Shown: positions 18,677-27,126 of the stretch, one piece after another
How the letters are laid out: each line of letters starts with the position of its first letter
Position numbering within the stretch: position 1 is the first letter of the stretch
From: Thermodesulfitimonas autotrophica
Lineage (GTDB): Bacteria; Bacillota; Desulfotomaculia; Desulfotomaculales; Ammonificaceae
Direction of reading: 5' to 3'
Length of the DNA: 64,000 bases
Assembly (NCBI RefSeq): GCF_003815015.1
Contig: NZ_RKRE01000002.1
Coordinates: 434,001 to 498,000 of the forward strand
The notes under the pieces: model-generated
Told to the model about the DNA's origin: nothing
Databases searched by the model: none
The model's input: only the letters and a program-made list of their open reading frames with translations
Translations under genes and position numbers: made by a program

Positions 18677-19459
18677 TTACCGGCTGAGTGCCGTCACGAT
18701 GGTAAGCAACCCTAAGATGCCGCGGTACCAGACAAAGACGTTGAAATTACGGGTAACTACAAAGCGCAAAAGAAACGCGATCGCCGCAAAACCGGTAATG
18801 CCGGAAGTAACCACCCCCACCCAGAAGGGGAAGGTCAGGTCCTGAGCACCGATGTGCCGCAAACTGAAAAGGCCGGCCCCTAAAATGATCGGTAGGGAGA
18901 GGAGAAAAGAAAAACGCGTCGCCGCTTCCCGGTCGAGCCCCAGAAAGCGCCCCGCGGCAATAGTAGCTCCGGAACGCGAGACTCCTGGTACTATGGCCAG
19001 CGCCTGAGCAAAACCGATCAGGAACGCATCACCCCACCCCACCTGCCAGATGCCCCGGGCGCGTGGCCCCCGGTGGTCCGCCCAGTAAAGGATCAGCCCC
19101 ATAAAGATAAGCATCAGGCCGACAAGCCCAGGGGCACGAAAGGTGGTTTCCGCGTACTTTTCGAGCGCCATCCCGGCCAGGCCCCCGGGCACGGTCGCCA
19201 CAACCAGGTACCAGAAAAGTCTGCCCTCACGGCTTCGCGTACCTCTTAGACCGTGGGTAGCGAGGGTAAGCCAATCGCGCCAGAAATAAGCGACAACCGC
19301 CACCAGAGTGCCGAGATGAAGCGCTACGTCGAAGCTCAAGCCCGGGTCGGGCCACCCGAAAAACCAGGGGGTGAGCACTAAGTGCGCCGAGCTCGATATC
19401 GGCAGGAACTCCCCGAGCCCTTGAACAATGCCTAAAACGACCGCCTCGGTGATGCTCAA
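18677..19459 (-). CDS. uppP: Undecaprenyl-diphosphatase (BacA type)
   Basis: A 260-residue polytopic membrane protein with the two active-site regions of UppP: GIVQGLGEFLPISSSAHLVL (11-30) and PGVSRSGATIAAG. It dephosphorylates undecaprenyl pyrophosphate to recycle the carrier of peptidoglycan precursors and gives bacitracin tolerance. The start is TTG at 19459 after GAGGGGG. The gene has the normal length and is convergent with the DUF151 gene. Confidence 0.95.
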   Translation of the reverse strand: MSITEAVVLGIVQGLGEFLPISSSAHLVLTPWFFGWPDPGLSFDVALHLGTLVAVVAYFWRDWLTLATHGLRGTRSREGRLFWYLVVATVPGGLAGMALEKYAETTFRAPGLVGLMLIFMGLILYWADHRGPRARGIWQVGWGDAFLIGFAQALAIVPGVSRSGATIAAGRFLGLDREAATRFSFLLSLPIILGAGLFSLRHIGAQDLTFPFWVGVVTSGITGFAAIAFLLRFVVTRNFNVFVWYRGILGLLTIVTALSR

Positions 19460-19536
19460 CTCAGAGCCCCCTCGTTCTAAATGGCCCCGCCGGTCCAGAA
19501 CCCATACCTAAAATCTAACGCGCAAGACCCTCTCTG

Positions 19537-19941
19537 TCAACCATTTTCCCGCGCCCCCTTCTTCTGCGCCACCCGCGCCAGAAAACGCGCCTCATCAACA
19601 ATAAAACGTTCGTGCGTGCCGCGCCCGATCACCTCCACAGCGTCCCGGGCCTCGACCGCGAATACGAGCCGCCGCCCCTCAATCCCCACTAACTCTGCCG
19701 TAGCAGTTACTTCCATCCCCACCGGGGTGGCCGCCACGTGATCAAGCTCCACCCTTGTTCCTACCGAGGTCTGCCCTTCATCCAGCGCACCCGCCAACGC
19801 CGCCACCGCCGCCGCCTCCAGCACCGCTAACAGCCGCGGCGTTGATAAAACCGGCACTGTCCCGCTTCCCTGAGCCGTCGCCGTATCCTCGCTGCGGACT
19901 TTGGCCCGCACGGTTCCTTTAAGGCCCTTGACAAGCCCCAT
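19537..19941 (-). CDS. Hotdog-fold thioesterase (fluoroacetyl-CoA thioesterase-like family)
   Basis: A 134-residue single hotdog domain similar to the FlK-like thioesterase family: LSTPRLLAVLEAAAVAAL, then VGTRVELDHVAATPVGMEVTATAELVGIEGRRLVFAVEARD and IGRGTHERFIV. Enzymes of this family hydrolyse acyl-CoA; the substrate here is unknown, and fluoroacetyl-CoA is not implied. ATG at 19941 with GGAGGG upstream is preferred over an upstream in-frame start that would overlap the exonuclease gene. It probably shares a transcript with the exonuclease gene. Confidence 0.8.
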   Translation of the reverse strand: MGLVKGLKGTVRAKVRSEDTATAQGSGTVPVLSTPRLLAVLEAAAVAALAGALDEGQTSVGTRVELDHVAATPVGMEVTATAELVGIEGRRLVFAVEARDAVEVIGRGTHERFIVDEARFLARVAQKKGARENG

Positions 19942-19964
19942 CCTTAACCCTCCACGCTTAAAAA

Positions 19965-20672
19965 CTACCACAACCCCCTGTAATGGAGATAGCTCTTTAA
20001 TTCCTTCAACGTATAAATGCCCCTTTCCTCTAAAAGTGAAAGAACCCGTAAAAAAAGCCGGGCGTGGATAACGGCGTCACCGAGCGCCGCGTGGCGGTGG
20101 GCAAGCGGCACTCCGTAAAAACGTGCGGCCTCATCGAGCTGAAAGTTTTCCCAGTTGGGGTTGAGCGCCCGGATGAGCGTCAGCACGTCAATAACCGCGG
20201 TCCTTTTAAGCTTCAGGCCGAAGGGCCGTAGCGCCAAGTTCAAAAAGGCGAGGTCGAAATCGGCATTAAACCCCAGCGGCACCCCCTGGCTCAAGAAACC
20301 AAGAAACTCAGGCAGAACCTCCTCCACCGGCGGCGCCGTCGCCACGTGACCATTAGTAATTCCGGTGAGCCTTACCGTTTCCGGGGGAATTGGGCGCCCC
20401 GGATTTACCAAGCGTTCGAACCTTTCACCGGTAACTCTTCCATCCTCTATTAGCACCGCCCCAAAGGCCGTAATCCGGTCACCGCCAAAAGGGTAGAGGC
20501 CGGTAGTTTCCAAGTCAAAGGCTACGTAGGTGAGCTCGCCAAGCGGCACCCCCGTCTCCCGCCGCCTGTTCAGTTCGGCTACAACCGTTCTTATTTCTTC
20601 CGCCCGGCAATTCGCCCGCCGCAGCCGGATGCGGAAACTACCGAAGACCTGCAAAAGACAAACTCGTGACAC
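19965..20672 (-). CDS. DnaQ-like 3'-5' exonuclease (DEDDh)
   Basis: A 235-residue protein with the exonuclease fold of DNA polymerase III epsilon. Exo I is FDLETTGL, Exo II is GFNADFDLAFL, Exo III is HRHAALGDA (the DEDDh variant). About 45 N-terminal residues precede the domain. It sits directly downstream of the cNMP/CBS/nucleotidyltransferase gene (37-base gap), a pairing seen in proteobacterial and clostridial genomes, often near acetate metabolism genes. Whether it proofreads or degrades signalling nucleic acids is unknown. GTG start at 20672 behind GGGGGGAA. Confidence 0.85.
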   Translation of the reverse strand: MSRVCLLQVFGSFRIRLRRANCRAEEIRTVVAELNRRRETGVPLGELTYVAFDLETTGLYPFGGDRITAFGAVLIEDGRVTGERFERLVNPGRPIPPETVRLTGITNGHVATAPPVEEVLPEFLGFLSQGVPLGFNADFDLAFLNLALRPFGLKLKRTAVIDVLTLIRALNPNWENFQLDEAARFYGVPLAHRHAALGDAVIHARLFLRVLSLLEERGIYTLKELKSYLHYRGLW

Positions 20673-20709
20673 ACACTTCCCCCCAACCGTTTTCCACCGT
20701 CGCGCCGCT

Positions 20710-22611
20710 TCACACCCGGAAGCTCATGCGGGTGAGGTACTGCAGCCGGGAAGCCACAACCAGCGCCTCGCGCAAGACGTTGAGCTCCCGGCGGGTCAGC
20801 TGCCGGGGATTGATATAGTTCGAAGGCTTTAGCCCCCGGCCGAGCCGCTCTAAATTAAGGCGGAGACGGAGTATCATCACGTTATCGTAAGCCAACCCGA
20901 AGGCCTCGGCCTCTTCCGGCGCGAAAACATTGCGCTCGACCAGCCCGCGCAGGCGGTCGAAGGTCGATGTCGCTGCAATTTTTTCCCGTAACGCAAAAAG
21001 ACGAAGGCAATCTACAAAGTGAATCAGCACCGCGCTTTTAAGGTCAATCTCATCCTTATGGGGCCCCGACTTTTCCGGGACAACCTGCCGGAACGGATTA
21101 AGAGGAATCTTTTTCGTCACCGCGTCCCGGGCCAAAAAGTGCAGGATAACCTCTTCCGCGGTGAGCCACTGAAAAATGGCTTCCCGCAAACTCGCGGCGA
21201 GGGAGAAACGACCGTATACAGGGCGAAAATCAAAGAAAATCGTCATCTTCCGGAGCCATTCGCCCTGAGGTTGGCGCATCCATCCCCGAACCGTTTGCAG
21301 CCACTCCGGGTACGACTTGCACCACTCCGGGTTATTAGCCATCACCTTCCCCGGGCAAGGCGCAAAGCCGAGCGCGACCAGACCCGCAACCACCTTTCCC
21401 CCAAGCGCCAAAAAATAGTCCTGAAAAGCGGCCTCTTGCCTGGGAGGAGGAGCCTCGTAAATGAGCGCGTTATCGAGGTCCGTTCGCACTACCTGTTCGC
21501 GCCGCCCGCTGCTCCCCATATTAAGCCAGCAGTAACCGCAGGGTGCCCGCCCTTTCCCCTCCGCGTACAGTTCTTCCTCCGCCATAAGGAGCAGGCGGGC
21601 CACCAGCCGGTCGTAGAGCTCTGAAATGAGCACTCCGGCCTCAGCCGCCGTTGCCTGACCGGCAACCAGACCGGAAACCAGGCGGTCAATCTGCTGCACC
21701 GCTGCCTGTAGGGCCCGGGAATCGCGCGCCCGGTCAATGGTCATAAGCGCGCTTAAAGCATCCACATTCTGCGTGCGGACCAGGTCGGCCAGGGTAACCA
21801 TTCCCCGGACCAAGCCGCGTTCCGCAACGATTACGTGCTTGAGCTGCCGCTGGACCATCGCTAAGAGCGCCTCTTGGAAAAGAGCTGACGGCGGCAAAAC
21901 TATCGGGTTAGGCTCCATTATCTCCTTAGCCCGCAGCTGCTCCGAACCCGGGCGGTACGTAGCCAGCACTTTTTTCACCAGGTCCTTCTCCGTAACGATA
22001 CCTACCGGGCTGCCGCTCTGGTCAATGACCACCACCGAGCTCACCTGTTTGCTGCTGATCAGCTGCGCTATCTCGGTAGCGGTATGATCCTCGCAACAGG
22101 TTATCACCGGCGCGCTCATGATTTCGTAAAGCCGCTTCCGGAAGGGTCGCTCCCCACCCTGCCCTACAAGGCACTGTTCCCGGATGACTCCTTCCCAAAG
22201 GTGCTTCATCCGGTCGGCGAGCATCCGGCTGAAATACCCAGCAAAACGCGGGCTACTTCCCATTAGTTCCTCAAAACAGCGCCGGGGCACAAGCAAGCAA
22301 CAGGTTTCCTCCACCGCCCGCGTCGAGGCCGGGTAGGCTTCGTTAGAGAAGAAGACCGTTTCGCCGAAAAACTCCGGCGGCCGGCGCAAGCTCACTGTCT
22401 TTTCCTCACCCGTATCTGTCGGGAGCAAAATCTCTACGAGACCGGAGACGACAACGAAAAGAACCTCTTGGGAGGGCTCCCCCTGCCGGAAGATATAACT
22501 TCCCTTCGGGTAGACCCGGAGCCCGAATTCCCCGGCGCATTTTCGCAGCACCGTCTCCGTCAATTCAGAAAAAGGCGGTGTCTCTTTAAGCAACGCCAAC
22601 GCATCGGCCAC
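20710..22611 (-). CDS. Cyclic nucleotide-binding / CBS-pair / DUF294 putative nucleotidyltransferase
   Basis: A 633-residue multidomain regulator. Residues ~10-130 form a cNMP-binding domain (YPKGSYIFRQGEPSQEVLFVVVSG, FFGETVFFSNEAYPASTRA). Residues ~165-290 form a CBS pair (MSAPVITCCEDHTATEIA; EIMEPNPIVLPPSALFQEAL). Residues ~320-460 form the GlnD-like DUF294 nucleotidyltransferase (NMGSSGRREQ, then TDLDNALIY). The rest is the DUF294 C-terminal substrate-binding helical domain. It could sense adenine nucleotides and transfer a nucleotidyl group to a partner. It lies just upstream of the DnaQ-like exonuclease gene and downstream of the acetate permease gene, which suggests a link to acetate/acetyl-CoA control, by analogy with genomes where these genes cluster. 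Confidence 0.88.
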   Translation of the reverse strand: MADALALLKETPPFSELTETVLRKCAGEFGLRVYPKGSYIFRQGEPSQEVLFVVVSGLVEILLPTDTGEEKTVSLRRPPEFFGETVFFSNEAYPASTRAVEETCCLLVPRRCFEELMGSSPRFAGYFSRMLADRMKHLWEGVIREQCLVGQGGERPFRKRLYEIMSAPVITCCEDHTATEIAQLISSKQVSSVVVIDQSGSPVGIVTEKDLVKKVLATYRPGSEQLRAKEIMEPNPIVLPPSALFQEALLAMVQRQLKHVIVAERGLVRGMVTLADLVRTQNVDALSALMTIDRARDSRALQAAVQQIDRLVSGLVAGQATAAEAGVLISELYDRLVARLLLMAEEELYAEGKGRAPCGYCWLNMGSSGRREQVVRTDLDNALIYEAPPPRQEAAFQDYFLALGGKVVAGLVALGFAPCPGKVMANNPEWCKSYPEWLQTVRGWMRQPQGEWLRKMTIFFDFRPVYGRFSLAASLREAIFQWLTAEEVILHFLARDAVTKKIPLNPFRQVVPEKSGPHKDEIDLKSAVLIHFVDCLRLFALREKIAATSTFDRLRGLVERNVFAPEEAEAFGLAYDNVMILRLRLNLERLGRGLKPSNYINPRQLTRRELNVLREALVVASRLQYLTRMSFRV

Positions 22612-22654
22612 GTTATCACTTCCCAGAGGCCAGCATTAAACGTTCAGCGTTCGG

Positions 22655-22693
22655 GAAAAACGGCAGGGCCGGGTCGCAAAAGCAAGACCCGGC
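22655..22693 (-). terminator. Terminator of the acetate permease operon
   Basis: On the minus strand GCCGGGTC, a 10-base loop and GACCCGGC (22668-22693) are followed by CCTGCCG and a run of five T (22656-22660). It lies 65 bases after the actP stop codon. Confidence 0.75.
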
Positions 22694-22757
22694 TCAACCG
22701 CCAAGACTCGCCCCGGGGCCGCGCGGGAAAGTCGCCGTATCACCCCGGCAGGACCGC

Positions 22758-24296
22758 CTATTCGGCGCCCAGAGCAAGATAGGTCCGGACCTTCTCCGCC
22801 TCAAACCGGCTTTCGGCCTCCTTCTCCGGCACAAGCAGGCTGACAACGAAAGCCGTGACGAAACTTGCGGTCATAGAGACAATAGCCGGGTTTTTCAGCG
22901 GAAAGATGGGGGCGGGGTTCTTAAATACATCCACCCAGACCGTGGGACTCAGAATGATGAGTGTTGTCGCCAGAAGCGCCCCCACGATGATTGAGGCCGT
23001 AGCCCCAGCGGTGCTGAGCTTCCGCCAGACGATGGAGAGGAAAAGCGCCGGGAAGTTCGCGCTGCACGCCACCGCAAAGGCCAGCCCGACCATGAAGGCC
23101 ACGTTCTGCCCTTTGAAAACAATACCAAGGATAATGGCCAGGATACCAACGAAAACCGTTGCCACCCGTGCCACCTTTACCTGCTCCATCTCGGTCGCCC
23201 GGCCACCTTTCACCACGTTAACGTATATGTCGTGGGAAAGGGCCGAGGCCCCGGCCAAGGTCAGCCCCGCGACCACTGCCAGGATCGTGGCGAAGGCCAC
23301 CGCCGCGATGAACCCGAGGAAAGGCGTGCCGCCCAATAGTTCCGAAAGCAGGAGCGCTGCCATGTTGCCGCCCTTGTCCACGGTCCCGATGACTTCCCGC
23401 CCGACCAGCACCGAAGCGCCAAACCCGACCAGCGGGATGATGCAGTAAAAGAAGCCGATAAAGCCGGTCGCGTAGGCCACCGATTTCCGCGCCTCTTTCG
23501 CATCCGGGACGGTGTAGAAGCGCATCAAGATATGCGGCAAGCCTAAAAGACCGAACATCAGCGCTAAGCCCAGCGAGACCGCGTCGAGCGGGTTACTCAC
23601 CAGCGTTCCCGGCTCAAGCGCCGCCTGCCCGTACTTAGCGGCCACCGCCGCGTAGAGCGCCCCCGGTTGGAAACCGAAGTGGGCCAGGGTCAGGAGCGTC
23701 AGGAACGTTACCCCGGCAAGCAGCAGGACGGCCTTGATGATCTGCACCCAGGTAGTGGCAATCATCCCGCCGAAGAGAACGTAAACCAGCATCACGAGGC
23801 CCACAATGATGATCGCGGTTTCGTAGGAGAAGCCGAACATCAGTTTGATGAGGTTGCCCGCACCGACCATTTGGGCGATCAGGTAAAAGGTTACCGTCAA
23901 AATGCCGCCAATAGCCGCCGCAATCCGGATCGGTTTGTTTTGCAGCCTATAAGCTACGACGTCAGCGAAGGTGTACTTGCCTAAATTACGGAGCGGTTCG
24001 GCTACCAGGAAAAGTAAAACCGGCCAGCCGACGAGCCAACCCACCGCGTAGATCATCCCGTCGAACCCCTTAAGCGCAACCATCCCCGCGATACCGAGAA
24101 ACGACGCCGCGCTCATGTAGTCGCCCGCCAACGCCAGGCCGTTTTGGAAGGCGGTGATACTCCGGGCCGCCGCGTAGTATTCCGTAGTCGTCTTCGTCCG
24201 GCGCGCCGCCCAGTAGGTAATCGCCAGTGAGATACCGACGAAAAGGAGAAAGAAAAGTATGCCTGAAGTTGTTGGTTGCCCTAATGCACTCGGCAT
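22758..24296 (-). CDS. actP: Sodium:solute symporter, acetate permease ActP type
   Basis: A 512-residue SSSF transporter with about 13 membrane helices. Signature regions: YYAAARSITAFQNGLALAGDYMSAASFLGIAGMVALKGFDG near the N-terminus and ARVATVFVGILAIILGIVFKGQNVAFMVGLAFAVACSANFPAL. It takes up acetate or other short-chain monocarboxylates with Na+. The partner DUF485 protein is encoded 18 bases upstream and acetyl-CoA synthetase genes lie next to it. ATG at 24296 behind GGGGGTG. A terminator follows. Confidence 0.92.
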   Translation of the reverse strand: MPSALGQPTTSGILFFLLFVGISLAITYWAARRTKTTTEYYAAARSITAFQNGLALAGDYMSAASFLGIAGMVALKGFDGMIYAVGWLVGWPVLLFLVAEPLRNLGKYTFADVVAYRLQNKPIRIAAAIGGILTVTFYLIAQMVGAGNLIKLMFGFSYETAIIIVGLVMLVYVLFGGMIATTWVQIIKAVLLLAGVTFLTLLTLAHFGFQPGALYAAVAAKYGQAALEPGTLVSNPLDAVSLGLALMFGLLGLPHILMRFYTVPDAKEARKSVAYATGFIGFFYCIIPLVGFGASVLVGREVIGTVDKGGNMAALLLSELLGGTPFLGFIAAVAFATILAVVAGLTLAGASALSHDIYVNVVKGGRATEMEQVKVARVATVFVGILAIILGIVFKGQNVAFMVGLAFAVACSANFPALFLSIVWRKLSTAGATASIIVGALLATTLIILSPTVWVDVFKNPAPIFPLKNPAIVSMTASFVTAFVVSLLVPEKEAESRFEAEKVRTYLALGAE

Positions 24297-24314
24297 GAAA
24301 ACACCCCCGTTTCC

Positions 24315-24614
24315 CTAGTGATCAAGCGATTTTCTCAGGTATTCGACCATGGTGTCGTACTTCGAATTGGCCCAGAAAACATAGACCAGCGTAAGAATGA
24401 AGGAAACAATGATCACGGCAACTACCAGCGGAATCCCTAAGGGTGTTACTTCGCTGATCTTCCGGGCTAACGTCGCTTTGGAGTAACCAACCATCAAGAT
24501 AAACCCGTAGTAACTGATAAAAACGAGCAGGGTCAGAACCCCAGCCATCGCCCAACGTAACGCCACAAGGCTCTTAAACTCACGTGACGCTTCGATTTTT
24601 TTGATATCCTTCAT
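24315..24614 (-). CDS. yjcH: DUF485 membrane protein (YjcH type)
   Basis: A 99-residue protein with two membrane helices (about 20-45 and 58-83) and the DUF485 pattern EFKSLVALRWAMAGVLTLLVFISYYGFILMVGYSKATLARK. It is nearly always encoded just before actP, as here. The ATG at 24614 is preceded by GGAGGG at the right spacing; a GTG three bases earlier is less likely. Confidence 0.9.
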   Translation of the reverse strand: MKDIKKIEASREFKSLVALRWAMAGVLTLLVFISYYGFILMVGYSKATLARKISEVTPLGIPLVVAVIIVSFILTLVYVFWANSKYDTMVEYLRKSLDH

Positions 24615-24744
24615 CACCGTGTCCCTCCTTCACTAAGTTCGTCAGAGCCACACTACACAGTTACCTTTTTGGTGGTCCCTCCCCTCTTACAGTTATGATT
24701 CCTCAGGTGCGTGACTCGCGACAGGTTTCTTCCCGGGAAGAATA

Positions 24745-24759
24745 TGAAACCTTGTTTCA
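24745..24759. promoter_or_regulatory. Possible IclR-family operator upstream of yjcH-actP
   Basis: TGAAAC-CTT-GTTTCA is a perfect 6-bp inverted repeat about 130 bases upstream of yjcH. It resembles the KdgR-type (IclR family) operator TGAAAC-N3-GTTTCA. An IclR regulator is encoded 4 kb away; the link is inference. Confidence 0.45.
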
Positions 24760-24815
24760 AATTTTCGGGGATTGTAAACCGCGGGGCAATATAAAAGGAC
24801 TTAAACGATTAAAAT

Positions 24816-24848
24816 CGGACCCGAACGGTACCGCGCCGTCCGGGTCCG
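24816..24848 (-). terminator. Terminator after the first acetyl-CoA synthetase gene
   Basis: CGGACCCG...CGGGTCCG with an inner ACGG/CCGT stem forms a strong hairpin 27 bases after the acsA stop; on the minus strand it is followed by ATTTTAA. Confidence 0.65.
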
Positions 24849-24874
24849 AACTTACTGGTCACTGATACCTGAAT

Positions 24875-26854
24875 TCAGGCCTCTCGCGCCTCGTACTTCG
24901 CCTTTAACTCCGCAATAACCGCCGGATCGGCAAGGGTGGTAGTATCACCTAACACCCGCCCTTCGGCGATATCCCGCAACAGCCGCCGCATGATTTTGCC
25001 GCTGCGCGTCTTCGGCAGCTCGGCGGTCAAGAAGACATCGTCCGGCCGCGCAATCGCCCCGATCTTCTTAGCCACGTGCGCCTTGAGCTCGCCCTCGATT
25101 TCTTTGAAACTCCGTTTCGCTGCTTTCAGCTCCTCAAAGGCCCGGGCCTTCAGGGTAACAAAGGCCGCGACCGCCTGACCCTTAATCTCGTGGGACCTAC
25201 CGATCACCGCCGCCTCAGCCACCCACGGGTGGTCCACCAGGGCGCTTTCTAATTCCATTGTGCTGAGCCGGTGTCCGGCCACGTTAATCACGTCGTCTAC
25301 CCGACCGAGGATCCAGTAATAATTGTGGTAGTCGCGTTTTGCGCCGTCCCCGGCAAAGTAATACCCCTTATCCTTGAACCTGGCCCAGTAGGTCTCGATG
25401 TAGCGTTGGTCGTCGCCGTAAACCGTCCGCAGCATCGCGGGCCACGGCTCCTTGATCACTAACAACCCACCCTCTCCGAGAAGGACCGGGTTGCCCTCCT
25501 TGTCTACCACATCTGCCTCTACACCCGGAAGCGGTACGGTGGCCGAACCGGGCTTGAGCGGTGTAATTCCGGGCAGAGGACTGATCATGATCATCCCCGT
25601 CTCGGTCTGCCACCAGGTATCGACAATCGGGCAGCGGCCGCCGCCGATATTTTCGTAGTACCACATCCAGGCCTCCGGGTTGATCGGCTCGCCGACCGTC
25701 CCGAGGAGCCTGAGGGTAGAGAGGTTGTGCTGCGCCGGCCACTTCCGCCCCCACTTCATGAAGGCCCGGATCGCCGTCGGTGCCGTGTAAAAGACAGTGA
25801 CCCCGTATTTCTCGATGATCGCCCAGAAGCGGTCCTGTGCCGGCCAGTCTGGCGCTCCTTCGTACATCAGTGTAGTCGTCCCGTTGGCGAGCGGCCCGTA
25901 AACCACGTAGCTGTGTCCGGTAATCCAGCCGATGTCGGCAGTGCACCAGTAAACGTCGCTGTCCTTGATATCGAAGACCATGTGGTGGGTGGTGCTGACG
26001 CCTACCAGATAGCCCCCCGTGGTATGCACCACGCCTTTAGGCTTACCTGTGGTGCCGCTCGTGTAAAGGATGAAGAGCATATGCTCGCTGTCCAATTCTT
26101 CCGCCGGGCACCCGACAGGTGCCTTCGCCATCAACTCGTGGTACCACAGGTCCCGGCCCTCCTGCATGTTTACCTCCTGGCCGGTCCGCCGCACGACGAC
26201 AACCTTTTCCACGGTGGGCGTTTGGGACAGCGCCGCATCCGCGTTGTCCTTAAGCGACACAATCTTCCCCCGCCGCCAGCCGCCGTCAGCAGTAATCAGG
26301 ACCTTTGCTCCCGCATCGTTGATCCGGTCGCGCAGCGCCTCCGCGCTAAAACCGCCAAAGACGATGCTGTGTGGCGCACCGATCCGGGCGCAGGCCAGCA
26401 TCGCGATCGCCAGTTCCGGGATCATCGGCAGGTAAATCGCCACCCGGTCGCCAGCTCCGACCCCGAGCTCCTTCAGCACGTTAGCGAACTGGGTAACTTC
26501 CCGGTAAAGGTCCCAATAGGTGAGAACACGACTGTCTCCCGGTTCCCCTTCGAAGATGATCGCCGCCTTGTTCCGGCGCCAGCTTTTCAAGTGCCGGTCA
26601 ACGCAGTTGTAGCAAGCGTTGAGCTTGCCGCCCACAAACCACTTGGCGAACGGTGGATTCCACTCCAGCACCCGGTCCCACTTGCGGAACCAGTCGAGCC
26701 GTTCGGCCTGCATGGCCCAATAGAGTTGGGGATTGGCCCGCGCTTCGGCGTAAATCTCTTTGCTCTTTACGTTCGCCTGGCGGGTGAACTCTTCGGGCGG
26801 GTAAAAGATTCTTTCTTCTTCAAGCAGAGTGTCGATGGTTGCCTCCTTAGCCAT
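24875..26854 (-). CDS. acsA: Acetyl-CoA synthetase
   Basis: A 659-residue AMP-forming acetate-CoA ligase of the full-length Acs type. Motifs: [16 protein letters not shown] near the N-terminus, [23 protein letters not shown] (P-loop), [46 protein letters not shown], and the C-terminal [11 protein letters not shown], whose lysine is the usual acetylation site. It activates acetate to acetyl-CoA. ATG at 26854 with GGGAGG is chosen over an upstream start. A TATAAT-like -10 (26906-26911, minus strand) lies about 50 bases upstream without a good -35, and an IclR-like inverted repeat about 200 bases upstream. Confidence 0.95.
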   Translation of the reverse strand: MAKEATIDTLLEEERIFYPPEEFTRQANVKSKEIYAEARANPQLYWAMQAERLDWFRKWDRVLEWNPPFAKWFVGGKLNACYNCVDRHLKSWRRNKAAIIFEGEPGDSRVLTYWDLYREVTQFANVLKELGVGAGDRVAIYLPMIPELAIAMLACARIGAPHSIVFGGFSAEALRDRINDAGAKVLITADGGWRRGKIVSLKDNADAALSQTPTVEKVVVVRRTGQEVNMQEGRDLWYHELMAKAPVGCPAEELDSEHMLFILYTSGTTGKPKGVVHTTGGYLVGVSTTHHMVFDIKDSDVYWCTADIGWITGHSYVVYGPLANGTTTLMYEGAPDWPAQDRFWAIIEKYGVTVFYTAPTAIRAFMKWGRKWPAQHNLSTLRLLGTVGEPINPEAWMWYYENIGGGRCPIVDTWWQTETGMIMISPLPGITPLKPGSATVPLPGVEADVVDKEGNPVLLGEGGLLVIKEPWPAMLRTVYGDDQRYIETYWARFKDKGYYFAGDGAKRDYHNYYWILGRVDDVINVAGHRLSTMELESALVDHPWVAEAAVIGRSHEIKGQAVAAFVTLKARAFEELKAAKRSFKEIEGELKAHVAKKIGAIARPDDVFLTAELPKTRSGKIMRRLLRDIAEGRVLGDTTTLADPAVIAELKAKYEAREA

Positions 26855-27053
26855 CCTGTTCTCCCTCCCAAGATTGCGTATCACATTACGGAACGGTGTG
26901 CTGAAATTATAGAATCTAAAGGGGAAGAACGGAAATGTTTAGCGGTTTAAAGGCAACAAATACGCGGCGAAAGGTCGGAAATGCGACTTAAACAGATGCT
27001 TGCGGGGAGGTAAAAGGTTAGATAACAAAGCTTGCTTATAGATTTCAAAATTG

Positions 27054-27068
27054 TTCCACAATATGAAA
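27054..27068. promoter_or_regulatory. Possible IclR-family operator upstream of acsA
   Basis: TTCCA-CAATA-TGAAA (extended TGTTCCA-N5-TGAAACA, 27052-27070) is an inverted repeat of the IclR family style in the gap between the two acyl-CoA synthetase genes. It shares the TGAAAC/GTTyCA half-site with the site at 24745-24759, but in the opposite arrangement. Confidence 0.4.
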
Positions 27069-27126
27069 CATTAGTTGAGCAACTCAGGAGCTAACGGCTA
27101 CTCTAACACCGGTGGAGGCGGCACGC

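Noticed and set aside
25727-26950. A 407-codon plus-strand frame opposite acsA
   Set aside because: Antisense shadow of a well-conserved acetyl-CoA synthetase in GC-rich DNA; no Shine-Dalgarno and no protein family.
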